A stretch of DNA of 64,000 nucleotides, from the NCBI RefSeq assembly GCF_000341105.1, contig NZ_ANBB01000048.1, positions 1-64,000 on the forward strand, written 5' to 3'. A model generated the notes under the pieces. The model was not told the origin of the DNA. It ran no database searches and saw only the letters and a program-made list of their open reading frames with translations. The DNA is from Nocardiopsis potens DSM 45234 (GTDB lineage: Bacteria > Actinomycetota > Actinomycetes > Streptosporangiales > Streptosporangiaceae). The position numbers and the translations under genes are program-made. Each line of letters opens with the position of its first letter. Within the stretch, counting starts at the first letter, position 1. This document shows positions 24,701 to 31,343 of this stretch, piece after piece.

Positions 24701-25214
24701 GGACGAGAACGGCGGGGAGCGCACCCGCTTCACCTTCCCGCGCCAGCGCCGCGACCGCCACCTCTGCCTGGCCGACTACTTCCGGCCCAAGGAGTCCGGC
24801 GAGACCGACGTGGTCGCGTTCCAGGTGGTCACGGTCGGCTCGGCGATCAGCCGGGCCACCAAGGAGCTGTTCGAGAAGAACGCCTACCGCGACTACCTGG
24901 AGCTGCACGGGCTCTCGGTGCAGCTCACCGAGGCGCTCGCGGAGTACTGGCACACCCGGGTCCGGGCCGAGCTGGGCTTCGCCGGCGACGACCCGGCGCA
25001 GATCGAGGAGTTCTTCAAGCTCGGCTACCGGGGCGCGCGGTTCTCCCTGGGCTACGGGGCCTGCCCCGACCTGGAGGACCGGGCCAAGATCATGCGGCTG
25101 CTGGAGCCGGAGCGGGTCGGGGTGACCCTCTCCGAGGAGTTCCAGCTCGTCCCGGAGCAGGCCACCGACGCCATCGTGGTGCACCACCCCGAGGCGAAGT
25201 ACTTCAACGTGTGA
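21750..25214 (+). CDS. metH: Methionine synthase, cobalamin-dependent
   Basis: Transfers the methyl group of methyltetrahydrofolate to homocysteine through methylcobalamin. The 1154-residue protein has all modules in order. The homocysteine domain includes 'DGAMGTMLQ', 'GLNCATGP' and 'GGCCGTTPEHL', whose Cys residues bind zinc. The pterin domain is about 330-600 ('VGERTNANGSKKF', 'LDLNVDYVGRD'). The helical cap and B12 domain follow (DVHDIGKN near 731-738, whose His is the lower cobalt ligand, and 'GMSGLLVKSTVIMKEN'). The C-terminal activation domain is about 870-1154, with 'RFTFPRQ' and 'YRGARFSLGYGACPDLEDR' segments. Length fits actinobacterial MetH (about 1160). Cytosolic. Followed closely by a HAD gene. 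Confidence 0.96.
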   Translation: MSSRLSFRDALAQRVIVADGAMGTMLQAHDLGLDDFQGHEGCNEILNVTRPDVVRATHAAFFDVGVDCVETNTFGANYGNLGEYDIVDRTYELAESGARLARETADSYTDGRDRYVLGSVGPGTKLPSLGHAPYALLRDYYEQCHRGLIDGGADAILIETCQDLLQTKAAVIAAKRARAALGSDIPIIAQVTIETTGTMLMGSEIGAALTALEPLGIDMIGLNCATGPAEMSEHLRYLAQHSRVPISCMPNAGLPELGADGAVYPLGPGELADAHDTFTSEFGLSMVGGCCGTTPEHLRRVVERVQGRGIADRRPANPPSAASLYQSVPFRQDASYLAVGERTNANGSKKFREAMLEERYDDCVEIAREQISDGAHLLDLNVDYVGRDGSRDMRELASRLATASTLPLMLDSTEPEVLEAGLELVGGRAVINSVNYEDGDGPDSRFARIMRLVSEHGAAVVGLCIDEEGQARTADWKVRVASRLIDELTGSWGMRTGDIVIDCLTFPITTGQEETRRDGIETLEAIRELKRRYPEVQTTLGLSNLSFGLNPAGRIVLNSVYLHEAVEAGLDSAIVHASKILPMNQIPEEQRKAALDLIYDRREGDFDPLAAFMELFEGVDAKAMKASRAEALAALPLWERLERRIIDGELVGMEADLDEALAERSALAIVNDTLLAGMKTVGELFGSGQMQLPFVLKSAEVMKAAVAYLEPHMEKSDDDGKGRIVLATVKGDVHDIGKNLVDIILSNNGYDVVNIGIKQPVSAILEAAEENRADIIGMSGLLVKSTVIMKENLEEMNSRGLSERYPVLLGGAALTRSYVEEDLASMFGGEVRYAKDAFEGLRLMDAFMAVKRGEEGAQLPALRTRRVKTKAKLKVTAPEDMPARSDVSTGNPVPEPPFWGDRISKGVPLADYTAYLDERATFMGQWGLKGSRGDGPSYEELVETEGRPRMRMWLDRIQTEGWLEAAVVYGYYPCHSDGDDLVVLDENGGERTRFTFPRQRRDRHLCLADYFRPKESGETDVVAFQVVTVGSAISRATKELFEKNAYRDYLELHGLSVQLTEALAEYWHTRVRAELGFAGDDPAQIEEFFKLGYRGARFSLGYGACPDLEDRAKIMRLLEPERVGVTLSEEFQLVPEQATDAIVVHHPEAKYFNV

Positions 25215-25267
25215 CCCCGGCCGGCGCCGCCGGGCGCCGGCACCGAACCGACACCGACGAGGAGGAA

Positions 25268-25299
25268 GGGGCGCCCGCCGGCACCGCCGGGGGCGCCCC
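25268..25299 (+). promoter_or_regulatory. Hairpin in the metH-HAD junction
   Basis: A 9-bp stem (25268-25276 with 25291-25299) lies between an AGGAGGAAGG ribosome binding-like run (25261-25270) and the HAD ATG at 25307. It may weaken read-through from metH, or fold so as to bring the upstream purine run nearer to the ATG. Both are inferences. Confidence 0.4.
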
Positions 25300-25306
25300 A
25301 CCGGAG

Positions 25307-25993
25307 ATGACCCCACCCCGCAGCGCTTCCCTGCCCGAGGCGGTCCTGTTCGACATGGACGGCACCCTCATCGACAGCGAAGGGATGTGGGGCGAGGCCG
25401 AGGCGGAGGTCGTCGCCGGCCTCGGCGGGGTGTGGACGGCCGAGGACCACCGGCGCAACGTCGGCGGCGCGGCCGAGCAGGTGGGGCGGTACATCGCCGA
25501 GCTGACCGGGAGCGCGCTGGGCCCGCGGGAGATCATCGCCCGGATGCAGGAGGCGTTCGGCCGCCGGCTGGCCGAGGGCGCGCCCGCCCGCCCCGGCGCC
25601 AAGGAGCTGGTCACCGAGGTGGCCGCCGCCGGGGTGCCGTCCGCCCTGGTCACCTCCACCGAGCGGATGCTGGTGGAGACCGCGATCGGCGCGATCGGCC
25701 TGGAGAACTTCGATCTCTCGGTCGCCGGGGACGAGGTGGAGCGGAACAAGCCCGACCCCTGCCCCTACCTGAAGGCCGCCCGGCTGCTCGGGGTGGACCC
25801 GGCCCGCTGCGTGGCCTTCGAGGACTCGCCGACCGGGGTGGCCTCCGCGCTCGCCGCGGGCTGCCTGACCGTGGCGGTCCCGATGATGGTCCCGGTGGAG
25901 CCCGCCGATGGGCTGATCCTGCTGGACACCCTGGACGGCGTGGACCTGGCCTGGGTGCGCGCCGCCGCCGCGGAGCACTTCGGCCGCGGCTGA
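25307..25993 (+). CDS. HAD-family hydrolase (phosphatase, beta-phosphoglucomutase-like)
   Basis: 228 residues with all HAD motifs: FDMDGTLIDSE near the N-terminus (nucleophile and acid Asp), 'SALVTSTERM' (motif II Thr), 'KPDPCPYLKAA' (motif III Lys) and 'VAFEDSPTGVASALAAG' (motif IV acids). The cap lies between motifs I and II, as in the phosphoglycolate phosphatase/beta-phosphoglucomutase group. Substrate unknown. The ATG at 25307 has no well-placed ribosome binding site; a GTG at 25211, overlapping the metH stop as GTGTGA, would add 32 polar residues and allow coupled translation. I annotate the ATG because family similarity begins there. Confidence 0.83.
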   Translation: MTPPRSASLPEAVLFDMDGTLIDSEGMWGEAEAEVVAGLGGVWTAEDHRRNVGGAAEQVGRYIAELTGSALGPREIIARMQEAFGRRLAEGAPARPGAKELVTEVAAAGVPSALVTSTERMLVETAIGAIGLENFDLSVAGDEVERNKPDPCPYLKAARLLGVDPARCVAFEDSPTGVASALAAGCLTVAVPMMVPVEPADGLILLDTLDGVDLAWVRAAAAEHFGRG

Positions 25994-25998
25994 CCCGC

Positions 25999-26026
25999 GG
26001 GCGCGGGAAGGCCTCTCCCCGCGCCC
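25999..26026 (+). terminator. Hairpin after the HAD gene
   Basis: A perfect 9-bp stem (25999-26007 with 26018-26026), 10-nt loop, followed by TTCC, starts 6 bp after the stop codon. Probable terminator of the metH-HAD transcript. Confidence 0.65.
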
Positions 26027-26130
26027 TTCCGGAGGCACCCTGGGTGGCGGCCGGGTGACTCCTGATCACCGACGGTGATTCGGATCATATTGGTTACCGC
26101 AACTTAGATGAATCGTGACTTAACCGGCTC

Positions 26131-26151
26131 TAAATTGGCCGCCACGTGCAT
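26131..26151 (+). promoter_or_regulatory. Promoter-like element 1 of the transporter region
   Basis: TAAATTGGCCGCCACGTGCAT. The 5' hexamer fits an actinobacterial -10 (TAnnnT) and the rest would be the start of the transcript. The same element recurs as TAGATTGACCGCCACGTGCAT at 28146 and, slightly shorter, at 31118. An upstream stretch of about 50 bp (ATTGGTTACCG, then 'GA.GAATCGT.AC') is also shared with the second copy. Likely the promoter of the first binding-protein gene, perhaps with a common operator. Confidence 0.5.
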
Positions 26152-26247
26152 CAGATGCGAGCCATCGACCCCATCCGTCGGGATCCCGGGGAGGGCAGGT
26201 CGGCGCCGATGATGCTTCCACCAGAAGTGCTGATGAGAGGCCGAACA

Positions 26248-28014
26248 TTGAGAAGCTCAGCGCTGGGCGGTGCCGCGGTCGCGACCGCGGCCGTCCTCCT
26301 GCTGTCCGCCTGCGGTGGCGGTGGCGGCGGCGGTGACGCCGCGGACACCGAGTTCGACCAGGGGATCGCCGAGGTCGTCAACGCGTCTGAAGAGCAGGGC
26401 GGCACCCTCCGCTACGCCATCACGGCCAACATGGAGAGCACCGACCCGGGCAACACCTACTACGGCTACGTCTGGAACTTCAGCCGGTACTACGCCCGCA
26501 CCCTCTACACCTACGACACCGCCCCGGGCGAGGACGGCCGCACCATCGTGCCGGACCTGGCCGAGGGCGAGCCCGAGGTGAGCGACGACGGCAAGACCTA
26601 CACCGTCAAGCTCAAGGAGGGGCTGAAGTACGAGGACGGCTCGGAGATCGTCGCCGAGGACATCAAGTACGCCATCGCGCGGAGCAACTTCGGTCCCGAC
26701 GCCCTGCCGAACGGCCCGAAGTACTACAAGGAGCACCTCGCCGACAGCGACGACTACGAGGGCCCCTACGAGGACACCGACGACCCGCTCAAGGGCTTCG
26801 ACGGCATCGAGACCCCTGACGACCACACCCTGGTCTTCAAGCTCAAGGGCGCCTTCTACGACTTCCCGTACGTGCTGGTCCAGCCGCAGAGCGCCCCGGT
26901 GCCCGCGGACAAGGACAAGGGCGAGCGGTACCAGGCCCAGGTGGTCTCCTCCGGCCCGTACAAGTTCGAGGGCGAGTGGACCCCGGGCAACGGCCTGACC
27001 CTGGTCCGCAACGAGGAGTGGGACCCGGAGAGCGACCCGATCCGCAAGGCGCTCCCGGACAAGATCACCGTTGAAGAGGGCGTCGACCAGAACGAGATCG
27101 ACCAGCGCCTGATGAACGGCGAGCTCGACGTCGACCTGGCCGGCACCGGCCTGGGCCCGGCGAAGAAGGGCGAGGTCCTCCAGGACGAGGACGCCAAGCG
27201 GATGCTGGACAACCCGCAGAACGGCGCGCACTACTACCTGACGGTCAACACCCAGGTGGAGCCGTTCGACAAGCTGGAGTGCCGCCAGGCCGTCCAGTAC
27301 GCGCTCAACCGCGACGCGGTGCACCGCGCCTGGGGCGGCGCGGCCGGCGGCGACCCGGCCAACACCATCCTGCCCCCGGTCGTCCCGGGCCACGACGCGG
27401 AGAGCGACATCTACCCGGCCGCCGACGCGGAGAAGAACGAGGGCGACCCGGCCAAGGCCGAGGAGCTGCTCGCCGACTGCGGCGAGGAGGGCGGCGTCAC
27501 CGCCAAGCTGGGCGTCCGCGCCGACCGGCCGGCCGAGGTCTCCGCGGCCGAGGCGATCCAGGAGGGCCTGGGCCGGGCCGGCATCGAGGTGCAGATCGAG
27601 CAGTTCCCCTCGGACACCTTCACCAACACCCAGGCCGGTTCGCCCGACTTCGTGCACGACAACGAGATGGCGCTGAACATCTACGGCTGGATGCCCGACT
27701 GGAACACCGGCTACGGCTACATGAGCCAGATCCTGGACGGCGACGCCATCAAGGAGGCCGGCAACTCCAACATCTCCGAGCTGGACGACAAGGAGATCAA
27801 CAAGCTCTTCGACGAGGTCGTCGGGATCGAGGACGAGGAAGAGCGGAACAAGACCTACACCGAGATCGACCGGCTGGCCATGGAGGAGGCCGTGATCGTC
27901 CCGATGGTCTACCACAAGTCCGTGCTCTACCGGCCGGAGACGCTGACCAACGTCTACTTCAACCCGAGCTGGAAGATGTACGACTACATGGCGCTGGGGA
28001 CCACCGCGGAGTAG
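26248..28014 (+). CDS. Peptide-type ABC transporter substrate-binding lipoprotein 1 (family 5)
   Basis: 588 residues from TTG at 26248, which has GAGAGG 7 nt upstream; ATG 26233 is an alternative. Signal peptide MRSSALGGAAVATAAVLLL ends in lipobox LSAC, so the mature protein is anchored by a lipidated Cys and followed by a Gly-rich linker. The body is SBP_bac_5 (DppA/OppA type): 'YAITANMESTDPGNTYYGYV', 'YTVKLKEGLKYEDGSEIVAEDIKYAIAR', 'ECRQAVQYALNRDAV' and 'DTFTNTQAGSPDF', in that order. It should capture peptides or similar ligands for the permeases at 31344 and 34297. It is highly similar to the next gene and clearly related to the one at 32435. Confidence 0.85.
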   Translation: MRSSALGGAAVATAAVLLLSACGGGGGGGDAADTEFDQGIAEVVNASEEQGGTLRYAITANMESTDPGNTYYGYVWNFSRYYARTLYTYDTAPGEDGRTIVPDLAEGEPEVSDDGKTYTVKLKEGLKYEDGSEIVAEDIKYAIARSNFGPDALPNGPKYYKEHLADSDDYEGPYEDTDDPLKGFDGIETPDDHTLVFKLKGAFYDFPYVLVQPQSAPVPADKDKGERYQAQVVSSGPYKFEGEWTPGNGLTLVRNEEWDPESDPIRKALPDKITVEEGVDQNEIDQRLMNGELDVDLAGTGLGPAKKGEVLQDEDAKRMLDNPQNGAHYYLTVNTQVEPFDKLECRQAVQYALNRDAVHRAWGGAAGGDPANTILPPVVPGHDAESDIYPAADAEKNEGDPAKAEELLADCGEEGGVTAKLGVRADRPAEVSAAEAIQEGLGRAGIEVQIEQFPSDTFTNTQAGSPDFVHDNEMALNIYGWMPDWNTGYGYMSQILDGDAIKEAGNSNISELDDKEINKLFDEVVGIEDEEERNKTYTEIDRLAMEEAVIVPMVYHKSVLYRPETLTNVYFNPSWKMYDYMALGTTAE

Positions 28015-28043
28015 CGGACTCCCAGGTCGCAGCGGCTGAATGA

Positions 28044-28074
28044 GCCCGGGGGCGGTGTCCTGCCGCCCCCGGGC
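28044..28074 (+). terminator. Terminator after binding protein 1
   Basis: A perfect 12-bp stem (28044-28055 with 28063-28074), 7-nt loop, 30 bp after the stop. With a separate promoter element at 28146 it indicates that the two tandem binding-protein genes are transcribed separately. Confidence 0.75.
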
Positions 28075-28145
28075 CTCCGTGTTCCCGGGGCCTTTCGGCG
28101 CGCATTGGTTACCGGAGCTTGGACGAATCGTTACAGAACCGCTCT

Positions 28146-28166
28146 TAGATTGACCGCCACGTGCAT
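28146..28166 (+). promoter_or_regulatory. Promoter-like element 2 of the transporter region
   Basis: TAGATTGACCGCCACGTGCAT matches element 1 at 18 of 21 positions. Homology with the region before gene 1 begins about 40 bp upstream (ATTGGTTACCGGAGC) and continues at intervals into the ribosome binding region (GATGCTTCC, GAGAGG). The promoter was therefore duplicated together with the gene. Confidence 0.5.
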
Positions 28167-28260
28167 CAGCGGCGAGACATCGGCCTCGATCGTCGTGACC
28201 CGGGGGGTGGCGGGGCGACGCGGGTGATGCTTCCGAGAAGTGCCGATGAGAGGGCGAACA

Positions 28261-30027
28261 TTGAAAGGTTCAGCTCTGCGCGCCACGGCGGCCGCGACCG
28301 CGGCCGTCCTGCTGCTGTCCGCCTGCGGGGGCGGTGGCGGCGGCGGGAACGCCGACACCGAGTTCGACCAGGGGTCCACCGAAGTGGTCAACCCCTCCGA
28401 GGAGAAGGGCGGCACGCTCCGCTACGCCATCACGGCCAACATCGAGAGCACCGACCCGGGCAACACCTACTACGGCTACGTCTGGAACTTCAGCCGGTAC
28501 TACGCCCGCACCCTCTACACCTACCAGGCGGCGCCCGGCGAGGAGGGCCGCGAGGTGGTCCCCGACCTGGCCGAGGGCGAGCCCGAGGTGAGCGAGGACG
28601 GCAAGACCTACACGGTCAAGCTCAAAAAGGGGCTGAAGTACGAGGACGGCTCGGAGATCGTCGCCGAGGACATCGCCTACGCCATCGCGCGGAGCAACTT
28701 CGGCCCGGACGCGATGCCGAACGGCCCGAAGTACTACAAGGAGCACCTCGCCGGCAGCGACGACTACGAGGGCCCCTACACCGGGGCCGACGACCCGCTG
28801 GAGGGCTTCGGCGGCGTCGAGACGCCCGATGACCACACCCTCGTCTTCCACCTGAAGAAGCCGTTCTACGAGTTCCCGTACGTGCTGGTCCAGCCGCAGA
28901 GCGCGCCGGTCCCGGCCGAGGCGGACAAGGGCGAGCAGTACCAGGAGAAGGTGGTCTCCTCCGGCCCGTACAAGTTCGAAGGGGAGTGGACCCCGGGCAA
29001 CGGCCTGACCCTGGTCCGCAACGAGGAGTGGGACCCGGAGAGCGACCCGATCCGCAAGGCGCTGCCGGACAGGGTCACGGTCGAGGAGGGCGTGGACCAG
29101 AACGAGATCGACCAGCGGCTGATCAACGGCGAGCTCGACGTCGACCTCGGCGGCACCGGCCTGGGCCCGGCGAAGAAGGGCGAGGTCCTCCAAGACGAGG
29201 ACGTCCGCCCCCTCCTGGACAACCCGCTCAACGGCGGCCACTACTTCCTCGCGGTCAACACCAAGGTGGAGCCGTTCGACGAGCTGGAGTGCAGGCAGGC
29301 GGTGCAGTACGGGCTCAACCGCGACGCGGTGCACCGCGCCTGGGGCGGCGCGGCCGGCGGCGAGCCGGCCAACACCGTCCTCCCGCTCGGCACGCCCGGC
29401 CACGACCCGGAGAGCGACGTCTACCCGGCCGCCGACCCGGAGAAGAACGAGGGCGACCCGGCCAAGGCCGAGGAACTGGTCGCCGAGTGCGGTGAAGGGG
29501 ACGGCGTCACCGCCAAGCTGGGCGTCCGCGCCGACCGGCCGGCCGAGGTCTCCGCGGCCGAGGCGATCCAGGAGGCGCTGGGCCGGGCCGGCATCGAGGT
29601 GCGGATCGAGCAGTTCCCGTCGGACACCTTCACCACCACCCAGGCCGGATCGCCGAGCTTCGTGCACGAGAACAAGCTGGCGCTGATGATCTACGGCTGG
29701 CTGCCGGACTGGGACACCGGCTACGGCTACATGAGCCAGATCCTGGACGGCGACGCCATCAAGGAGGCCGGCAACTCCAACCTGGCCGAGCTGGACGACG
29801 AGGAGATCAACGAGCGCTTCGACGAGATCGTCGGGATCGAGGACGAGGCCGAGCGGACCGAGGCGGCCGCCGAGATCGACCGGCTGGTCATGGAGCAGGC
29901 CGTGATCGTGCCGATGGTGTACAGCAAGGCCGTGCTCTACCGGCCGGAGACGCTGACCAACGCCTACTTCAACCCGAGCTGGAAGATGTACGACTACATG
30001 GCGCTGGGCACCACCGCGCAGGAGTGA
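28261..30027 (+). CDS. Peptide-type ABC transporter substrate-binding lipoprotein 2 (family 5)
   Basis: 588 residues, exactly the length of its upstream paralogue, starting at TTG 28261 with GAGAGGG upstream. Signal peptide MKGSALRATAAATAAVLLL then LSAC. The SBP_bac_5 body is nearly collinear with copy 1; many blocks are identical (for example 'STDPGNTYYGYVWNFSRYY', 'CRQAVQYGLNRDAVHRAWGG'). Differences concentrate in surface and possible ligand regions ('LMIYGWLPDWDTGY' against 'LNIYGWMPDWNTGY'), so its specificity may have shifted. No permease or ATPase is adjacent; it probably shares those of the operon at 31344-37261. Confidence 0.85.
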   Translation: MKGSALRATAAATAAVLLLSACGGGGGGGNADTEFDQGSTEVVNPSEEKGGTLRYAITANIESTDPGNTYYGYVWNFSRYYARTLYTYQAAPGEEGREVVPDLAEGEPEVSEDGKTYTVKLKKGLKYEDGSEIVAEDIAYAIARSNFGPDAMPNGPKYYKEHLAGSDDYEGPYTGADDPLEGFGGVETPDDHTLVFHLKKPFYEFPYVLVQPQSAPVPAEADKGEQYQEKVVSSGPYKFEGEWTPGNGLTLVRNEEWDPESDPIRKALPDRVTVEEGVDQNEIDQRLINGELDVDLGGTGLGPAKKGEVLQDEDVRPLLDNPLNGGHYFLAVNTKVEPFDELECRQAVQYGLNRDAVHRAWGGAAGGEPANTVLPLGTPGHDPESDVYPAADPEKNEGDPAKAEELVAECGEGDGVTAKLGVRADRPAEVSAAEAIQEALGRAGIEVRIEQFPSDTFTTTQAGSPSFVHENKLALMIYGWLPDWDTGYGYMSQILDGDAIKEAGNSNLAELDDEEINERFDEIVGIEDEAERTEAAAEIDRLVMEQAVIVPMVYSKAVLYRPETLTNAYFNPSWKMYDYMALGTTAQE

Positions 30028-30036
30028 CCCGGAGCC

Positions 30037-30065
30037 GGCGGAGCGGGCGGCCCGCCCGCTCCGCC
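30037..30065 (+). terminator. Terminator after binding protein 2
   Basis: A perfect 12-bp stem (30037-30048 with 30054-30065) and 5-nt loop lie 10 bp after the stop, immediately before palindrome B. The two hairpins in series would make a strong end to the transcript. Confidence 0.7.
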
Positions 30066-30071
30066 CCAGGC

Positions 30072-30135
30072 CGATGGTCTTGACGTTGCGGCCCTATCAG
30101 AGCGCTCTGATAGGGCCGCAACGTCAAGACCATCG
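30072..30135. repeat. Palindromic element B (64 nt), perfect
   Basis: Two 32-nt arms are exact reverse complements centred on AGC/GCT. It aligns end to end with element A at 18413-18476, with the same flanks (CCAGG before, CGGG.AGG after). Relative to A, six arm positions differ and every one is compensated on the other arm, and A's single mismatch is a proper pair here. This covariation is strong evidence that folding as a hairpin or cruciform is under selection, or that the element is copied as a palindrome. Confidence 0.85.
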
Positions 30136-30215
30136 GGGAGGGCCGCGGCCCCGGAGCGTCCCACCTAGGGGAACGGCCGGATGTGCGCGGGCGGGCGGAA
30201 TGCGAGACTGGAGGC

Positions 30216-30725
30216 ATGCCGGAGACATTGCCGATCGCGGGTCCGATGCTTGGAGCGGCCATCACCGTCGTGGGGCTGCTGATCTCGTGGCTGGTGTGGC
30301 GCCGCCGCGGCGCCGCGGCCGGCCTGCGCGGGGTGGCCTGGTCCCTGGTCCCGCTCGCCGCGGGCCTGCTGGGGCTGATGGCCACGGTGTGGCGGGCGGT
30401 CGCCGACATCGTCGGGATCCTCGCCGGGCTGCTGTTCGACCCGATGGTCTGGGCCGGGGTCGTGGTCGCGGGCATCGCCGCGGTGCTCTTCGTGGCCTCG
30501 GGCTTCATGCGCGCCCGGGGGATGGGCGTGCGCGGCGCCAAGGCGGAGGGGAAGCCCGAGGCGGCCGGGGCCGGCCGGGCCGAGGGGATCGCGGGGCCGG
30601 CGCCGACCGCTCCGCAGCCGAAGGCGCAGCAGCCCGGGAAGGCCGGGAAGAAGGCCGGGCCCTCCGGGGGAGACGACGACCTCGGCGACATCGAGGACCT
30701 GCTCCGCAAGCACGGGATCGAGTGA
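30216..30725 (+). CDS. Membrane protein with conserved acidic C-terminal tail, unknown
   Basis: 169 residues from ATG 30216 (MPETLPIAGPMLGAA). GGAGG lies one base before the ATG, which is too close, so the start is uncertain; GTG 30183 and ATG 30246 are alternatives. Three hydrophobic spans ('GAAITVVGLLISWLVW', 'GVAWSLVPLAAGLLGLMATVW', 'MVWAGVVVAGIAAVLFVASGF') are followed by an Ala/Pro/Lys-rich linker and the tail 'DDDLGDIEDLLRKHGIE'. Tails of this type recur in small actinobacterial membrane proteins of unknown function. No role is proposed. Confidence 0.6.
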   Translation: MPETLPIAGPMLGAAITVVGLLISWLVWRRRGAAAGLRGVAWSLVPLAAGLLGLMATVWRAVADIVGILAGLLFDPMVWAGVVVAGIAAVLFVASGFMRARGMGVRGAKAEGKPEAAGAGRAEGIAGPAPTAPQPKAQQPGKAGKKAGPSGGDDDLGDIEDLLRKHGIE

Positions 30726-30852
30726 GCGCCCGCCGGCTCCCCGGCCGCCCGGCGGCCCGGAGCCGGCGTGACCTGCGCAACGGACCCGGTAAGCCGGGCT
30801 GAACGGCGCTCCGCGGCCCGCCTGTCGGGCCGCGGAGCCGCTCCGCCGGAAC

Positions 30853-30889
30853 CGCCCCTTCCCGCCCCGCGGGAAACGGGGCGTTTTTT
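30853..30889 (+). terminator. Canonical intrinsic terminator with T-run
   Basis: CGCCCC (30853-30858) pairs with GGGGCG (30878-30883). An inner, slightly bulged stem (CCCGC with GCGGG) extends it, and TTTTTT follows at 30884-30889. Most hairpins in the window lack a T-run, so this is the most classical terminator here. It ends the transcript of the membrane protein gene 127 bp upstream. Confidence 0.75.
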
Positions 30890-31343
30890 ATGTCTGAAAA
30901 GTGCTGATTTGCGGCTTTTATGTGCGTATTATGTCGGTCAAGGCGGCGGCAAGACCTTCGCAAGGCGCGCCTTGCCGGTCGGCCGCCCCTGTTCAGGCAG
31001 ACTCGGTGACGATCGGTGATCGGTCGGGCGTTGTTCGTGACATGACGGATCCATCGGATAGTCGTCACGATTCAGCCACAACGTCGGGAATTGGACGTTA
31101 CGACATGTGAGCTGGCGTACATTGATCGCCGTGCATACTGAGCTGCACGAATCCTGTTAGCCACGTCGAGTTTTGGTGTTAAGTCGGCTGCGCTGGCAGG
31201 TCCCGAGCCGGGGCATAACCCCGTGGACGGATCCGGCCGGTCCGAACGAGCCGGCCCACAGGCCGGTGCGGCGGAAGGCCGCCGGTCGCCGGGCCGGAGC
31301 CAGGACCGCGACACAAGCGGAGTAGTGGGGGAGTAGTGGTGCC
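30890..31343 (+). promoter_or_regulatory. 454-bp leader of the transporter operon with promoter-like element 3
   Basis: This gap is clearly less GC-rich than its surroundings. At 31118-31136 it carries TACATTGATCGCCGTGCAT, which matches the elements before binding-protein genes 1 and 2 apart from two deleted bases. Start of transcription would be near 31130, about 210 nt before the permease ATG, a long leader. No leader peptide or riboswitch was recognised. The remaining bases hold no credible gene. Confidence 0.45.

Noticed and set aside
30901-31110. Short open frames in the AT-richer transporter leader
   Set aside because: No ribosome binding site and no protein-like pattern; more likely untranslated leader.
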